Below are positions 22,851 through 31,867 of a DNA stretch of 38,671 bases, one piece after another. The stretch is from a virus. Each line of letters opens with the position of its first letter. Position 1 is the stretch's first letter. Position numbers and translations under genes: made by a program. The DNA lies in the IMG/VR virus record IMGVR_UViG_3300005919_000003, positions 1-38,671 of that record; one strand, written 5' to 3'. The notes under the pieces are model-generated. The model was given only the letters and a program-made list of their open reading frames with translations. It was not told the DNA's origin and did no database searches.

Positions 22851-25800
22851 TGCTTATTGGAGCCAATACGACACCGCCGCAAGTGGCGATGTTGAGGCTA
22901 TATTAGAATATGACAACGTAACCGCTGTTGACGGCTATGATGATTCTGGAACTTCGAATATCATCTATGCAACGAGCAGCGGGATCACGGCCCTTACGAG
23001 AACTAGCGCGGGCGTGAGTACCAAAAAGGGATATTTTCCCCGAGCAGACATAAACGAGGTTGCGCATGATGACACTTATTGCTATGTCGCCTTTGGCGTT
23101 GCTAACGCAAGTGGCGGATTAGGCCGAATCACACTAGCAAACCTGTTCGCGTCAGACTCAGATCAAACAGCCAATTTTGACGGCGATTGGGGCAAAGATA
23201 ACAGCGCATTCAGAAGTGCCGCCGATTCGGCGTGTGGATCTGTCAGCGCAGCATTGGTTGGCGCTGTCTATTATCTTGCTTACACTTACTATGCTTATGG
23301 CACCGCTGGATTTTACCGTGATGTCGGCATTCGGAACTTGACAACGGGAACAAGTTATCGAGCATACGGAACGTTTGGCGCTTGCAAGGTTGCAATAGCA
23401 ACGGGGGGCGACATAGTTGCATCACGCGGCGGGCAGATTTACGTTAAATCGTCCGTTGCTAGTATTGCCGCTAATGATTGGTTCTGGGACCAAATTTCGG
23501 GAGACGCCGATGACGATATAACAAGCGGTGTTCTTTCGCCAATATTTGGCATAGGTCCAGCAAGCGGTGTTGTTTTAAATAGCGGCTACGTATCTATTGA
23601 CTACACGCCCGCCACGGACTCCTGGACTGCGGCATACCAAAGCAGCATGTTTTTAACCGGAGATTTTGATTTACAAATAACCGGCTTAGGAGGCACCGAA
23701 CCAGCACTAGGCGGGGCTAACGACTGGATGCAAAGATTTATAAATATAGTTTCCACTACTAGCACTGGCGACACCATATCGTCGTCATTCCACCGTAAGT
23801 ATAACGCAGTAGTTCCAAACCAAAGGACAGAAACGAGCGGTACGATTATTTTCGGAGGCTCAACCGTTGTTAATTCCACAACCGCGCAGGGTGGGGGGGC
23901 TTTGACCGCAGCAGTTAAAGATTGGAGGCTTCGTGTTGTCAGGGCTGGAAGCTCTGTGTCTTGTTATTATGACATCGGCGCGGGATGGGTTCAGGAAGGC
24001 GCAACCTATGCAACATGGCATACGGGGCAGGTCGCTGTGCAATTTTGTCAATCCGCGATTAGCCTAAATGCACAGCCCTGCGGATGGGATATCTACAGAT
24101 TTACAAACGCCACGCCGGATAGCAATTACAGCATGTTTGCGAATGGCGGCGACCTTATCCAGGATATGGACGCAATAACAGTTTCCGCAAGCAATCTGAC
24201 CGTAGCCGTTTCATTTGACGAATTAAATACACAGGTTTTAGATTGGGATAAAACCACCGCCAATAGCTCCACCATCAAAACCTTTGGCGCGTCCGGTAGT
24301 GGCGCAGACTATGAGATTTTAAGCGATTCAACAGTTTACGCGGTGGCACTGGCGGCCAACGCCACCACCGCAGCCGGCTACGTTTGGATTGCCACGGATA
24401 GCGGCCTTGATTATGTGGATTTATCCGATGATTCGGTTCTAACCTTGACCACCACATATGGCAAGATTATCAACGATGCAGTGGATAGCCTTTGTGTGAT
24501 TAGCTCCATCACGTATGGAGTCACCACAGCTTTAAGCGCGGCGGGTGGAGCCGGTTTTGCTGCGATGTCAGATATCGGCGCACCGGCTGACACGAATCTA
24601 GTCGTGCGAGGATTCAACAACGACGACCTTCTAGTAGGTTTCGAAGTGCCCACCGAATCAGATCGCGATCACGCCAAGCTTTACGCACGGAAAAATGGCG
24701 GGCAGTGGAACTATCTTTTGACTACAGGCGTACTCGCCACATCCGGAACCGCTTTTGAATTCGACACCACCGGATATGAGGCATTTCTTACGTGCCAATT
24801 AAAAGACCTTGCCAATGGGAAATACGAAGTCAAGGTGACTCAATTTGACACAATCGGGAATGAATCCACCGGGACCACAGAGACGGAATATTTAGACGAG
24901 CCTAACGCCACTATCCTGGTGAACGGCGGGTCCGCACAGACGCGAACTAGGGCCGTTCTTTTGGATCTATCGGGCGATAGTGGTGATGACTCCTTGGCAG
25001 AAGCGAATCAAATCTATGAATGGAAAGTAAAGGAAGATTCGCAAGCTTGGAGTGCGGCGATTATTTATCGTAATCCCTCCATGGGCACAGCACAAACCGT
25101 GCCATTTTACATCCCGGGCGCGGCTGGACTGAAAACATTACAGGTAAAAGGGTACGACCGAGCGGGAAACGAGAGTGCAATCGACTCGACCACTACCACT
25201 TTTTTCAGCCCATATGAGGGCAATACCACAACGTTTAATCATGATGATGTGATTCATATTGCCTGGGAATTGGGGAGCGATAGCGCCACATTGGGCAGTT
25301 ATTCCGACTATGACGCAGCAACCTACCCCGTAGCTAATTTGCAAGATCCAAGGCTAGCTAAAGTATGGAGGGGATCTGTTACCAAAACCGTGCAATGTAT
25401 GGCGCAATTCGATCTTGGAACCAGCCCGGGCCAAACAGATATCTTTTATATGAAGAATCACGATCTAGCTTATTATGATGACAATGGCGCGAAAATAAAA
25501 ATCTACCTGTGCGCTCACGCCACTAACCTAGGCACGCCTACCTCATGGCTTACTAATGCAACATACAAGGTAGAATTGACAAACCTTATTCACATGCACT
25601 CAATTTGCCACCGTCCCGAAGTGACATACCAGCAATGGGCTGTTATTGTCGAAGTTGGCTCTTTGGTTTTCCTTGGAACCGCAACGCCCTACTTTGGTCG
25701 AATGATCCTAGCTCAGACAGCCGGGATATGGAAACCAACGAATTCAAACTTTGATAACGATATCAGGTTAACCCTAAACGATAACAGCATAGTAAACGAA

Positions 25801-26145
25801 TCTGAGGATCAAACCTTAGAAGCTGTTGAACGAGACAAGCAATTAATTGCAGACCTTTCATTTGAGAATATGACCGAAGCTGACACGCAATCGTTTAGGC
25901 AGGTTTATAGCGAGTTGGGGCATTCCCATGATTGCCTTGTATTGCTCAGGCCGTCCGACTTTGACACCGGAACAACAGAGCCTAGCGCGTGGGATGGAAC
26001 AAACTATATCATGCCGCCGCTATACTCTCAGATTGCCGACGTGGGCGATTTTCGACACGTTGCAAATGGGAGATGGAATTTTGATGTTGAGTTTAGAGAA
26101 ATTATTGGCGGGCGTTCACCTTATGGAATGAGGACATCGGATTAA
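22843..26145 (+). CDS. Large tail protein with beta-propeller/Ig-like modules
   Basis: 1100 residues from ATG 22843, chosen because AAGGGG lies seven bases upstream; GTG 22837 is an alternative. The N-terminal two thirds is Gly/Asp/Ser/Thr-rich beta repeats with propeller-like phrases (SNIIYATSSGITALT, YVWIATDSGLDYV). Around 590-790 two Ig/FN3-like units end in similar phrases (DTIGNES and DRAGNES). The C-terminal about 280 residues form another domain. It is probably a tail-tip or baseplate protein contacting the host surface. Exact family not identified. Confidence 0.7.
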   Translation: MGNAYWSQYDTAASGDVEAILEYDNVTAVDGYDDSGTSNIIYATSSGITALTRTSAGVSTKKGYFPRADINEVAHDDTYCYVAFGVANASGGLGRITLANLFASDSDQTANFDGDWGKDNSAFRSAADSACGSVSAALVGAVYYLAYTYYAYGTAGFYRDVGIRNLTTGTSYRAYGTFGACKVAIATGGDIVASRGGQIYVKSSVASIAANDWFWDQISGDADDDITSGVLSPIFGIGPASGVVLNSGYVSIDYTPATDSWTAAYQSSMFLTGDFDLQITGLGGTEPALGGANDWMQRFINIVSTTSTGDTISSSFHRKYNAVVPNQRTETSGTIIFGGSTVVNSTTAQGGGALTAAVKDWRLRVVRAGSSVSCYYDIGAGWVQEGATYATWHTGQVAVQFCQSAISLNAQPCGWDIYRFTNATPDSNYSMFANGGDLIQDMDAITVSASNLTVAVSFDELNTQVLDWDKTTANSSTIKTFGASGSGADYEILSDSTVYAVALAANATTAAGYVWIATDSGLDYVDLSDDSVLTLTTTYGKIINDAVDSLCVISSITYGVTTALSAAGGAGFAAMSDIGAPADTNLVVRGFNNDDLLVGFEVPTESDRDHAKLYARKNGGQWNYLLTTGVLATSGTAFEFDTTGYEAFLTCQLKDLANGKYEVKVTQFDTIGNESTGTTETEYLDEPNATILVNGGSAQTRTRAVLLDLSGDSGDDSLAEANQIYEWKVKEDSQAWSAAIIYRNPSMGTAQTVPFYIPGAAGLKTLQVKGYDRAGNESAIDSTTTTFFSPYEGNTTTFNHDDVIHIAWELGSDSATLGSYSDYDAATYPVANLQDPRLAKVWRGSVTKTVQCMAQFDLGTSPGQTDIFYMKNHDLAYYDDNGAKIKIYLCAHATNLGTPTSWLTNATYKVELTNLIHMHSICHRPEVTYQQWAVIVEVGSLVFLGTATPYFGRMILAQTAGIWKPTNSNFDNDIRLTLNDNSIVNESEDQTLEAVERDKQLIADLSFENMTEADTQSFRQVYSELGHSHDCLVLLRPSDFDTGTTEPSAWDGTNYIMPPLYSQIADVGDFRHVANGRWNFDVEFREIIGGRSPYGMRTSD

Positions 26146-27956
26146 TGGCACAACCAACATGGACCGATGCAGTAAGTGAGTACGATATTCTTGCCGTGTT
26201 TTCTATCCAGCGATGGAGTGAGGACGGTGCACTTACAATTCATACAACGCATAAATTCAGCTACCAACGAAGCGTAAACCAGGGAGACGCCGCAACCTGG
26301 ACGATTGGAGCATTTAGTGTTGACTTGGAGGGATATTACGCTGGAAACGTTACCGATATAGGATCAATTTCGTACTCTTTTGGGTTGGACATTCAGCCAC
26401 AGATTAATTATCCGTCAATGACGATAAAAATAGCGCGGGATGATTCAGATGAAATATCCAACTTCATTACTGCCCTAGAGGGAAACTCATACGGTGGCGC
26501 AACCCCTAGCAATTTTGTAGGGCTATTCGTGGTCGAAAAGGGAACCACGCCAAGCGATAGCACGGACCTGAAATACTTCGGATATATCGACCCGAATTCT
26601 GTTACCATAAAGCGTGATTCTATTCAATTACGGCTTTATGACAAGTCGAAAAGGTCCGATTCTAAACTACCGAATGTCACAGTAAAGCAATACTGCATTG
26701 ATGAATTGAGCTTTACTGGAAATGATACCAGCGCAATTGATGAGGATTGGGAAGGTAAGCCCTTGCCCGTTCTTATTGGCGATTGGAGTAGCGGGGATGA
26801 CTATCAGATTGAAGTCCCCTGTATCTACACCACTAATCAAAACGGGGACTTTCAGTTCGTACTTGCGCACCCGATGAATTATGGGCTATATAGCGCGGGC
26901 ACTAAAATCAGGGCTGACACGTCCAATTGCCAGTACGCTTTGGTAGAGAGCTACACTTTTGATATTGAAAACTTCTCCGGAAGCACGGGGTATTTTACAG
27001 CCGCAGACAGCCAATATGATTCAACCGATAGACAAAATACTTTCGTTTATGAAAAAGACGCGAGTATAAAATTCTACGTCCAAAACCCGGTAGGCATTAG
27101 AAGCCTAACCACTGATCCTGTTAGCAATCCCGCTGAGGTGTGGAAAGAATTAATAACCTACTGGGCGTACGATACTGGCTCGGGAGACATTGACAGCACT
27201 GCATACACCTCCGCCCATACCCAATTTGAAAATCTTGGTATTGTTGTGCGACGGTGGATCACGGACGAAACACAATTAACCGACCTGTTAGAAGAGTTGG
27301 CTACTAATTGCGGCCTTTTAACCCACGTCGAAAAGGACGTTTTCGTCCCTACCGTGTCGGCATTTTACCAACTCGGATTGGCTGATGATACCTATTATGG
27401 ATGCAACTTTTTAAAAGATTCATTCAAGGTCGAAATCGACCCGGGGGATTGGTTCGCTACTCGTATTGACCTTTCGTATCGATTACAGCCGCAAAGCGAT
27501 GGATACAGAAAGCTAGTTTCTTCACCTTCGGATGGAACAACCCGACGACTTAAAACGGTTGAAGCTAAATGGCTTTACGATGAGGCAAGCGCGGTCACTC
27601 GTTCTAGTTTTATGTATTTAGCATTGGGCAATTCACCCTATGCGATGCAAGGAAAACTGCTAAAAGTCGGATTCGATCATAACTTATCTGATTCCGTTGC
27701 GGTTGAACACGCCGACATCAACGGTGAAGAATTCCAGATTTTCGAAATTGCACAAGATTTCGCAGCAGGATATTCCGACATCCTTGCGATATCAACCGCG
27801 TGGTCGTTTGTCGCAGGTAGCTGGACAAACGACACGGAAAAAACATATTCATTAGAAACAAGCGATATCACAAAAAGAGACAACGGATACTGGACAAACG
27901 ACAGCGGCCTTTGTGACGCAGCAGATCCAGACTCCGAAAATTCACACTGGACATAA
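26145..27956 (+). CDS. Tail tip/hub protein
   Basis: 603-residue beta-rich protein placed after the large tail protein, where siphovirus hub or baseplate proteins occur. Phrases such as FGYIDPNSVTIKRDSIQLRL and LYDKSKRSDSKLPN suggest repeated barrel domains like those of hub proteins. No lytic or peptidase motif was seen. The C-terminal about 50 residues (SWTNDTEKTYSLE, YWTNDSGLC) contain two WTND-type repeats. Assigned by position and composition. Confidence 0.6.
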   Translation: MAQPTWTDAVSEYDILAVFSIQRWSEDGALTIHTTHKFSYQRSVNQGDAATWTIGAFSVDLEGYYAGNVTDIGSISYSFGLDIQPQINYPSMTIKIARDDSDEISNFITALEGNSYGGATPSNFVGLFVVEKGTTPSDSTDLKYFGYIDPNSVTIKRDSIQLRLYDKSKRSDSKLPNVTVKQYCIDELSFTGNDTSAIDEDWEGKPLPVLIGDWSSGDDYQIEVPCIYTTNQNGDFQFVLAHPMNYGLYSAGTKIRADTSNCQYALVESYTFDIENFSGSTGYFTAADSQYDSTDRQNTFVYEKDASIKFYVQNPVGIRSLTTDPVSNPAEVWKELITYWAYDTGSGDIDSTAYTSAHTQFENLGIVVRRWITDETQLTDLLEELATNCGLLTHVEKDVFVPTVSAFYQLGLADDTYYGCNFLKDSFKVEIDPGDWFATRIDLSYRLQPQSDGYRKLVSSPSDGTTRRLKTVEAKWLYDEASAVTRSSFMYLALGNSPYAMQGKLLKVGFDHNLSDSVAVEHADINGEEFQIFEIAQDFAAGYSDILAISTAWSFVAGSWTNDTEKTYSLETSDITKRDNGYWTNDSGLCDAADPDSENSHWT

Positions 27957-27977
27957 CAAATAATAAGGGGAATTAAA

Positions 27978-28670
27978 ATGGCATGGACCACAGAACTAGG
28001 AACCTCATGGACTACACAATCGTCCGTTTCGGTTGGCGATCCAACAAAGGCATCTTTTGGAAATGATACATCAGGAAACGCTAGATTCTCGCGTGATACC
28101 AAGTCAAGTTACTTGCGCGGTAATTGCCGTGATGGTAATGGCGATTCGTGCGGCAATGATGCCGGTGCCGTTATCCACGTATCGGGCTACGTACTAGACA
28201 AGGAAAAGTATTCGCTGTTAGTTTCTAGCGAATACACGAAAACAGAGGGCCTTTTTGACGGTGATATGCGCTATCGCGACATTACCATTATTGGCGCTGG
28301 TTATTTTGAGTCCAACGCCGCAAACGGCCCGGAGCAAGTGCCGGGCGGAGCGAAGGAAGATAATATCCTTCCTGTAAACACACACGCCCAATGGGATGCA
28401 CCGTCATTAGACGGGCCGATTTTAAAGTTCTATTCCGCCGCGGGCCGTTCTGACCTAACCGACGACGCGCACCAAATGGTTAGGTGCACAGAAGACACTT
28501 ATAATGCTAGCCGGTTTTGGATCTTCGTTCCCGACTCATCCTTTGACGTTGCCGGCAGTACGGGAACCTTAGCCCAAAACGACTTAGGAATCTATTTCAG
28601 TTCCACCGCCGGTGGTGGTAATTTTGCCTTTGATTTTACCATATTCATAAGCCCTCAATACACGACCTAA
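27978..28670 (+). CDS. Putative tail fibre / receptor-binding protein
   Basis: 230 residues, Gly/Ser/Asp/Thr-rich, beta-dominated, with short repeated WTT phrases at the start and a C-terminal FAFDFTIFISPQY ending that resembles a fibre tip. It is the last structural gene before a strong terminator, where receptor-binding proteins are usual. AAGGGGA precedes the ATG. Host-recognition role is inferred. Confidence 0.6.
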   Translation: MAWTTELGTSWTTQSSVSVGDPTKASFGNDTSGNARFSRDTKSSYLRGNCRDGNGDSCGNDAGAVIHVSGYVLDKEKYSLLVSSEYTKTEGLFDGDMRYRDITIIGAGYFESNAANGPEQVPGGAKEDNILPVNTHAQWDAPSLDGPILKFYSAAGRSDLTDDAHQMVRCTEDTYNASRFWIFVPDSSFDVAGSTGTLAQNDLGIYFSSTAGGGNFAFDFTIFISPQYTT

Positions 28671-28680
28671 CCGATACCCC

Positions 28681-28747
28681 AACCCGCAGACACGCCAGTC
28701 TAAAAATAATCACCAAAAAATAGGCGATAGTCTGCGGGTTTTCTTCT
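28681..28747 (+). terminator. End of structural operon terminator
   Basis: Perfect 11-bp inverted repeat AACCCGCAGAC (28681-28691) and GTCTGCGGGTT (28730-28740) with a 38-base loop, followed by TTCTTCTCTTTTT. The stem is strong though the loop is long. It closes the late structural operon. Confidence 0.75.
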
Positions 28748-28803
28748 CTTTTTCTTAAAGCAAAACAGGTTTATTCAACAACCATTACGGGGAATTTATA
28801 TCA

Positions 28804-29823
28804 ATGTCAGTGAAATATACCAATCTTCAAATCCAGGAAGCCCTTGACCTTTACGACACCTATCAAAGCAAGCGGAGCGTAGCCAATAAGCTAGGCATAC
28901 CGCGAACTACCGTGACTCGTTGGGTTGCGTCAAGAGAGGACAAGGGCGGTGAAAACAACGAACACGTTACACCCGAATTCCCAGACCTGAAAACCTCCAA
29001 CATTCACTGGACAGAGTATTTAGAACATGCCGACCAGGCCGCCGAATTCAGGAGAAAGACGCACACGTCACAAGAGCGGGCAACGGTTAAGCTCGACACA
29101 GGCAATCCTATCTGTGTTTTATATTCCGGGGATTGGCATCTTGGATCATGCGCCACTGATTACAAAGCATGGCGTCAAATGTTGGATACGATCCTGGAAA
29201 CGGATGGCGTTTACGTTTGTACTGTTGGCGATGAGATTGATAACTTTACCCAGTTTATGACCATGCGCCCAGTATTGGATCAGGTGCTTTCCCCCCGTGA
29301 GCAAAGCAAAGTTTTAGCCGGGGTATTTGACGATCTTATTTCGGCCGGCAAGCTACTCGCGGCGTGTTGGGGAAATCATACAAGCGAGCGAACTGAAAAG
29401 GGCGGCGGGTTTGATATGATGGAGGAATTAGCCGCCAATAAGGTTCCATATTTTGGCGGTAAAGGCATCCTAGACCTTCGGGTAGGCGGGCAGTCATACT
29501 CTCACTTAATGACGCACAAGAGCCGATTCAATAGCTCTCATGATCCGTTGCATTCTTGCCGTAAGGAATTCCAACTTACCTATCCGGCCCGCGTGGTTGT
29601 TTGTGCTCATACTCATAACCCCGACTTTTGCACCAACCATCAGTATAAAACGGACGGTATATTCATCAAGACCGGAACGCATAAGATTTTTGATGAATAC
29701 TCTACTCGGTATTGGCAGCAAGGAAGGAAAGACGTTCCCTCGGCGGTGTTTTATCCCGACCGTGACAAGCTGGTACCATTTAAGAACATGGATGATGCCT
29801 TGATTTATCGGAGGGGGATTTAG
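28804..29823 (+). CDS. HTH-metallophosphoesterase protein
   Basis: 339 residues. An N-terminal helix-turn-helix (about 22-43, VANKLGIPRTTVTRW) is followed by a calcineurin-like phosphoesterase domain: GDWH (D110, H112), GDEID (D143), GNH (N191, H192), H238 and CAHTH (H269, H271), the full two-metal set. It would cut phosphodiesters in DNA, RNA or nucleotides; the DNA-binding domain suggests a nucleic-acid target. It is a single gene between two terminators on the plus strand. Related HTH-phosphoesterases occur in other phages; the role is unknown. Confidence 0.82.
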   Translation: MSVKYTNLQIQEALDLYDTYQSKRSVANKLGIPRTTVTRWVASREDKGGENNEHVTPEFPDLKTSNIHWTEYLEHADQAAEFRRKTHTSQERATVKLDTGNPICVLYSGDWHLGSCATDYKAWRQMLDTILETDGVYVCTVGDEIDNFTQFMTMRPVLDQVLSPREQSKVLAGVFDDLISAGKLLAACWGNHTSERTEKGGGFDMMEELAANKVPYFGGKGILDLRVGGQSYSHLMTHKSRFNSSHDPLHSCRKEFQLTYPARVVVCAHTHNPDFCTNHQYKTDGIFIKTGTHKIFDEYSTRYWQQGRKDVPSAVFYPDRDKLVPFKNMDDALIYRRGI

Positions 29824-29828
29824 GAAGT

Positions 29829-29882
29829 AACCCCAAAACCGCACGCTAACATGTAGAAAGTTAGCGTGCGGTTTTTGGGGTT
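29829..29882. terminator. Bidirectional terminator between convergent operons
   Basis: A very long inverted repeat: AACCCC-AAAA-CCGCACGCTAAC (29829-29850), loop of nine, then GTTAGCGTGCGG-TTTTT-GGGGTT (29860-29882), one extra T. The A and T tracts flank the GC stem, so it can terminate transcription from both sides. Confidence 0.88.
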
Positions 29883-29901
29883 GGTTATTTGCACCAGCGC
29901 C

Positions 29902-30111
29902 TCACTTCGCCAACGTTTGATATATGTCAACGATCACATTGTTCAACCGTTCAACCTCATCTAATAACGCGGGTACGTCGTCTACCGAATCGCTAAGTAC
30001 GCCTATTATTATTAAGGCAGAATTAGGAATATCATCATCAGGCAATTCCTCCGATATGGTCGCATTGTCGGCCCGTTCGCGCATCTCTTGTAACTGTTTT
30101 TCACCCAGCAT
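29902..30111 (-). CDS. EVRRL-type small protein, minus-strand copy 2
   Basis: 69 residues from ATG at 30111, chosen because GGGAGGATAG lies upstream; the longer frame to 30180 runs inside the neighbour. It begins MLGEKQLQEM and contains DDVPALLDEVERL. The beginning is clearly paralogous to the gene just upstream (MLSEKQLQEI), and both relate by motif to the plus-strand genes at 3023 and 3893. It is the last gene of the minus operon, next to the bidirectional terminator. Function unknown. Confidence 0.65.
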   Translation of the reverse strand: MLGEKQLQEMRERADNATISEELPDDDIPNSALIIIGVLSDSVDDVPALLDEVERLNNVIVDIYQTLAK

Positions 30112-30592
30112 CTTTACTATCCTCCCTATCTGCCTTGTTTTTGCACATTTCCCTTGTTTCGGCTGCCTGATGGTTGGCAATGCTAGCCACGCCAGTTGCC
30201 TTTTTCATAGCCGCGTCGTATTGGTCGAGTTCTTCCTTCGTGGGCTCTTCAAGGAAGTCGCCAGCAGGCACAAACGTAGCGTTGAAAAGGTAGCCTTTTA
30301 GCATCTCTATCTGATTTTTTAGCATCTCTATCTCTGCTTTTTGATCCATTGTGGTATTGTCTTTCCAATCATTATCGGCCCTAATATCGTACTTTTCAAA
30401 AGTTTGCTTTTCAACTTCTTTTTTCAGTAATTTAACTTCGCGCATAAGAATGGGAATGTCTCCTATTGAATTGCTAAGCACGCCGAGCAGTTTGGTGACA
30501 GAACGGTGGATATCATCATAGGGTAATTTGTCCGATATGGTTGCTGATTTTGCCCGTTTTTCAATCTCTTGTAACTGTTTTTCGCTCAGCAT
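30101..30592 (-). CDS. EVRRL-type coiled-coil protein, minus-strand copy 1
   Basis: 163 residues from ATG 30592 (ribosome site GGGAGGATAG). It has an N-terminal module shared with the next gene, IPILMREVKLLKKEVEK, then a coiled coil (AEIEMLKNQIEMLKGY) and a helical, charged C terminus. The end overlaps the next gene by 11 bases. Function unknown. Confidence 0.65.
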   Translation of the reverse strand: MLSEKQLQEIEKRAKSATISDKLPYDDIHRSVTKLLGVLSNSIGDIPILMREVKLLKKEVEKQTFEKYDIRADNDWKDNTTMDQKAEIEMLKNQIEMLKGYLFNATFVPAGDFLEEPTKEELDQYDAAMKKATGVASIANHQAAETREMCKNKADREDSKDAG

Positions 30593-30851
30593 CTTTTCTA
30601 TCCTCCCTGTCCCACGCGCTGAAATCCGGTATGTCAACAGGCGTGGACCAAAAACGGGCGTGGGGTTGGAATTTATACATAGCGCCCTCTTCACACCCAT
30701 GGTTGAATGTCCCGTCGTCGTTCAGAGTAGAAAACGCCATTTCCCCACCTTGCAGCCTGTAAACCCGGCAGGGCCTCGGGGTGTCCCTTATGCCTCGTTG
30801 CATGATGTACCACCCCTCTTCCTTTGGCATCTCACTTGTCGGCTTGCTCAC
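30561..30851 (-). CDS. GWY/WSTP-domain protein, minus-strand paralogue
   Basis: 96 residues starting with GTG at 30851, five bases after a GCGAGGTG ribosome site. Carries MPKEEGWY, then a beta-like middle, then RFWSTPVDIPDF, matching the C-terminal domain of the 2654-2986 protein but lacking its zinc ribbon. As on the plus strand, this gene is followed by EVRRL-type genes. It overlaps neighbours on both sides. Unknown function. Confidence 0.7.
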   Translation of the reverse strand: MSKPTSEMPKEEGWYIMQRGIRDTPRPCRVYRLQGGEMAFSTLNDDGTFNHGCEEGAMYKFQPHARFWSTPVDIPDFSAWDREDRKDAERKTVTRD

Positions 30852-31098
30852 CTGTCACCTCGCTTTCTTTCCAGTTATACACAACGCACGGCGACCAATA
30901 CGCACACATTCTAGGCTGATGATCTGGCAGCGGATATGTTGTGCCTGGGTTGATCTCTAAGATAACGGTTCGCATCTTTTTCTTTGCCCAGTTCTGTGCG
31001 CACTTCAGGGTAATCCAACCACGAACCGGAGGAAGGATTGCTCCAGTGGCCTTATACCTAGCAAGCTTTTTGGGCGTGGTTGCGTGATATAGAATCAT
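30832..31098 (-). CDS. Hypothetical 88-aa protein, ART-like start
   Basis: Basic protein beginning MILYHATTPKKLARY and containing GWITLKCAQNWAKK and VILEINPG. The opening LYHATT and a later E are reminiscent of ADP-ribosyltransferase-fold proteins, but the match is short and no full motif set is seen. It overlaps neighbours at both ends in the minus-strand operon. Function unknown. Confidence 0.6.
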   Translation of the reverse strand: MILYHATTPKKLARYKATGAILPPVRGWITLKCAQNWAKKKMRTVILEINPGTTYPLPDHQPRMCAYWSPCVVYNWKESEVTGEQADK

Positions 31099-31310
31099 CA
31101 GTATGCGTCTTTTCTATCTTGAAACGCCGTGCAGAATATACCATTGGTGTCGTAATCGATTTCAATTATCTTTTTGCCAACATTAAATAACGGGCCGCAT
31201 GAGCTGGTCATCGGGACACATGCGCCTGGTTCGTCCGTAGCATGTATGCAAGTTGCGCATTCGGAAAAATGAAGCCCGCCGATCAGGGCATGTGAAAAGT
31301 GGCTACTCAT
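31098..31310 (-). CDS. Cysteine-rich mini-protein (70 aa)
   Basis: Contains CATC (residues 18-21), C31, C38 and a late C60, compatible with a small zinc site. ATG at 31310 overlaps the end of the HTH gene, and its stop overlaps the next start. No family recognised. Confidence 0.6.
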   Translation of the reverse strand: MSSHFSHALIGGLHFSECATCIHATDEPGACVPMTSSCGPLFNVGKKIIEIDYDTNGIFCTAFQDRKDAY

Positions 31311-31491
31311 GGCTTGTTCCCCCTCCTATCGTTTCAATTAAAAGTTCAACGCTTTTCGATGCGTTCCTTTCCCCGGATAAAATTCTATACAATTGCCTAT
31401 CGTTAATCCCACAAGCAGTCGCAATTTTTCGATTTGTCCACCCCTGTTTCTTAAGGCGGGCGTGGTGAATTTTAAAATTAGTTGTGGGCAT
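31303..31491 (-). CDS. Small HTH transcriptional regulator (Cro/CI-like)
   Basis: 62 residues from ATG 31491; a TTG four codons upstream is possible. A single helix-turn-helix is visible: WTNRKIATACGINDRQLYRILSG, of the XRE type, followed by a helix (SVELLIETI). The size is like Cro. It lies in the minus operon from promoter 31823-31851 and faces the rightward early promoter at 32983, so it may be the early-gene regulator. No CI-like C-terminal domain or integrase is present, so lysogeny is not established. Confidence 0.7.
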   Translation of the reverse strand: MPTTNFKIHHARLKKQGWTNRKIATACGINDRQLYRILSGERNASKSVELLIETIGGGTSHE

Positions 31492-31493
31492 TG

Positions 31494-31724
31494 CTAAATC
31501 CAATCAATCCAGTTGTTTTGGATAAATTCGCTGATCTCGTCAACCAGCGGGCCGCTGCTTTGCGAGGGGGCGCCGACTGTGGCAATTTCAAACTCTATTT
31601 CGCTACCATATTCAGATCGAACCTGTCTTTGGATCTCTGCCGCTATTTCGTTCGCCTCAGCCTGTGTGCAATCCTGTCCGTAATAATCGGGATCTGTTGC
31701 TAAGAAAATTGTTGTTGTTTCCAT
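31494..31724 (-). CDS. Hypothetical acidic 76-aa protein
   Basis: First gene of the minus operon. I placed the start at ATG 31724 because AAGGGAGA lies ten bases upstream; the longer frame enters the leader hairpin. It is acidic, helical in the middle (QAEANEIAAEIQRQVRSEYG), with a Trp-rich end (NNWIDWI). Unknown function. Confidence 0.65.
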   Translation of the reverse strand: METTTIFLATDPDYYGQDCTQAEANEIAAEIQRQVRSEYGSEIEFEIATVGAPSQSSGPLVDEISEFIQNNWIDWI

Positions 31725-31746
31725 TTTATCGTCTCCCTTGTTTGAG

Positions 31747-31766
31747 AGGGGCGGTTGCCCGCCCCT
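31747..31766 (-). promoter_or_regulatory. GCAA-tetraloop hairpin in minus-operon leader
   Basis: Eight-pair GC-rich stem AGGGGCGG/CCGCCCCT with a GCAA tetraloop in the transcribed strand, between the promoter and the first ribosome site. No U-run follows, so it is more likely an mRNA-stabilising or regulatory structure than a terminator. Confidence 0.55.
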
Positions 31767-31822
31767 GCAAAAAGTTAGTGATTGCGGATCATTGTTGCGA
31801 TTGCGTTCCTCATCATAATTAG

Positions 31823-31851
31823 AGTATATGGCCATAGGGCGTACTTGTCAA
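31823..31851 (-). promoter_or_regulatory. Strong minus-strand promoter
   Basis: On the minus strand TTGACA (31851-31846), exactly 17 bases, TATACT (31828-31823). This is near consensus and directs leftward transcription of the seven small genes down to the bidirectional terminator. Confidence 0.85.
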
Positions 31852-31867
31852 GAGGAAAATGCACTTT

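Noticed and set aside
27978-28670. Diversity-generating retroelement target in the fibre gene
   Set aside because: No reverse transcriptase and no template-like repeat of the fibre end were seen in the window.
31303-31491. Evidence of a temperate life cycle
   Set aside because: One Cro-size HTH protein and an RDF-like protein are not enough; no integrase, attachment site or CI-like repressor was found.
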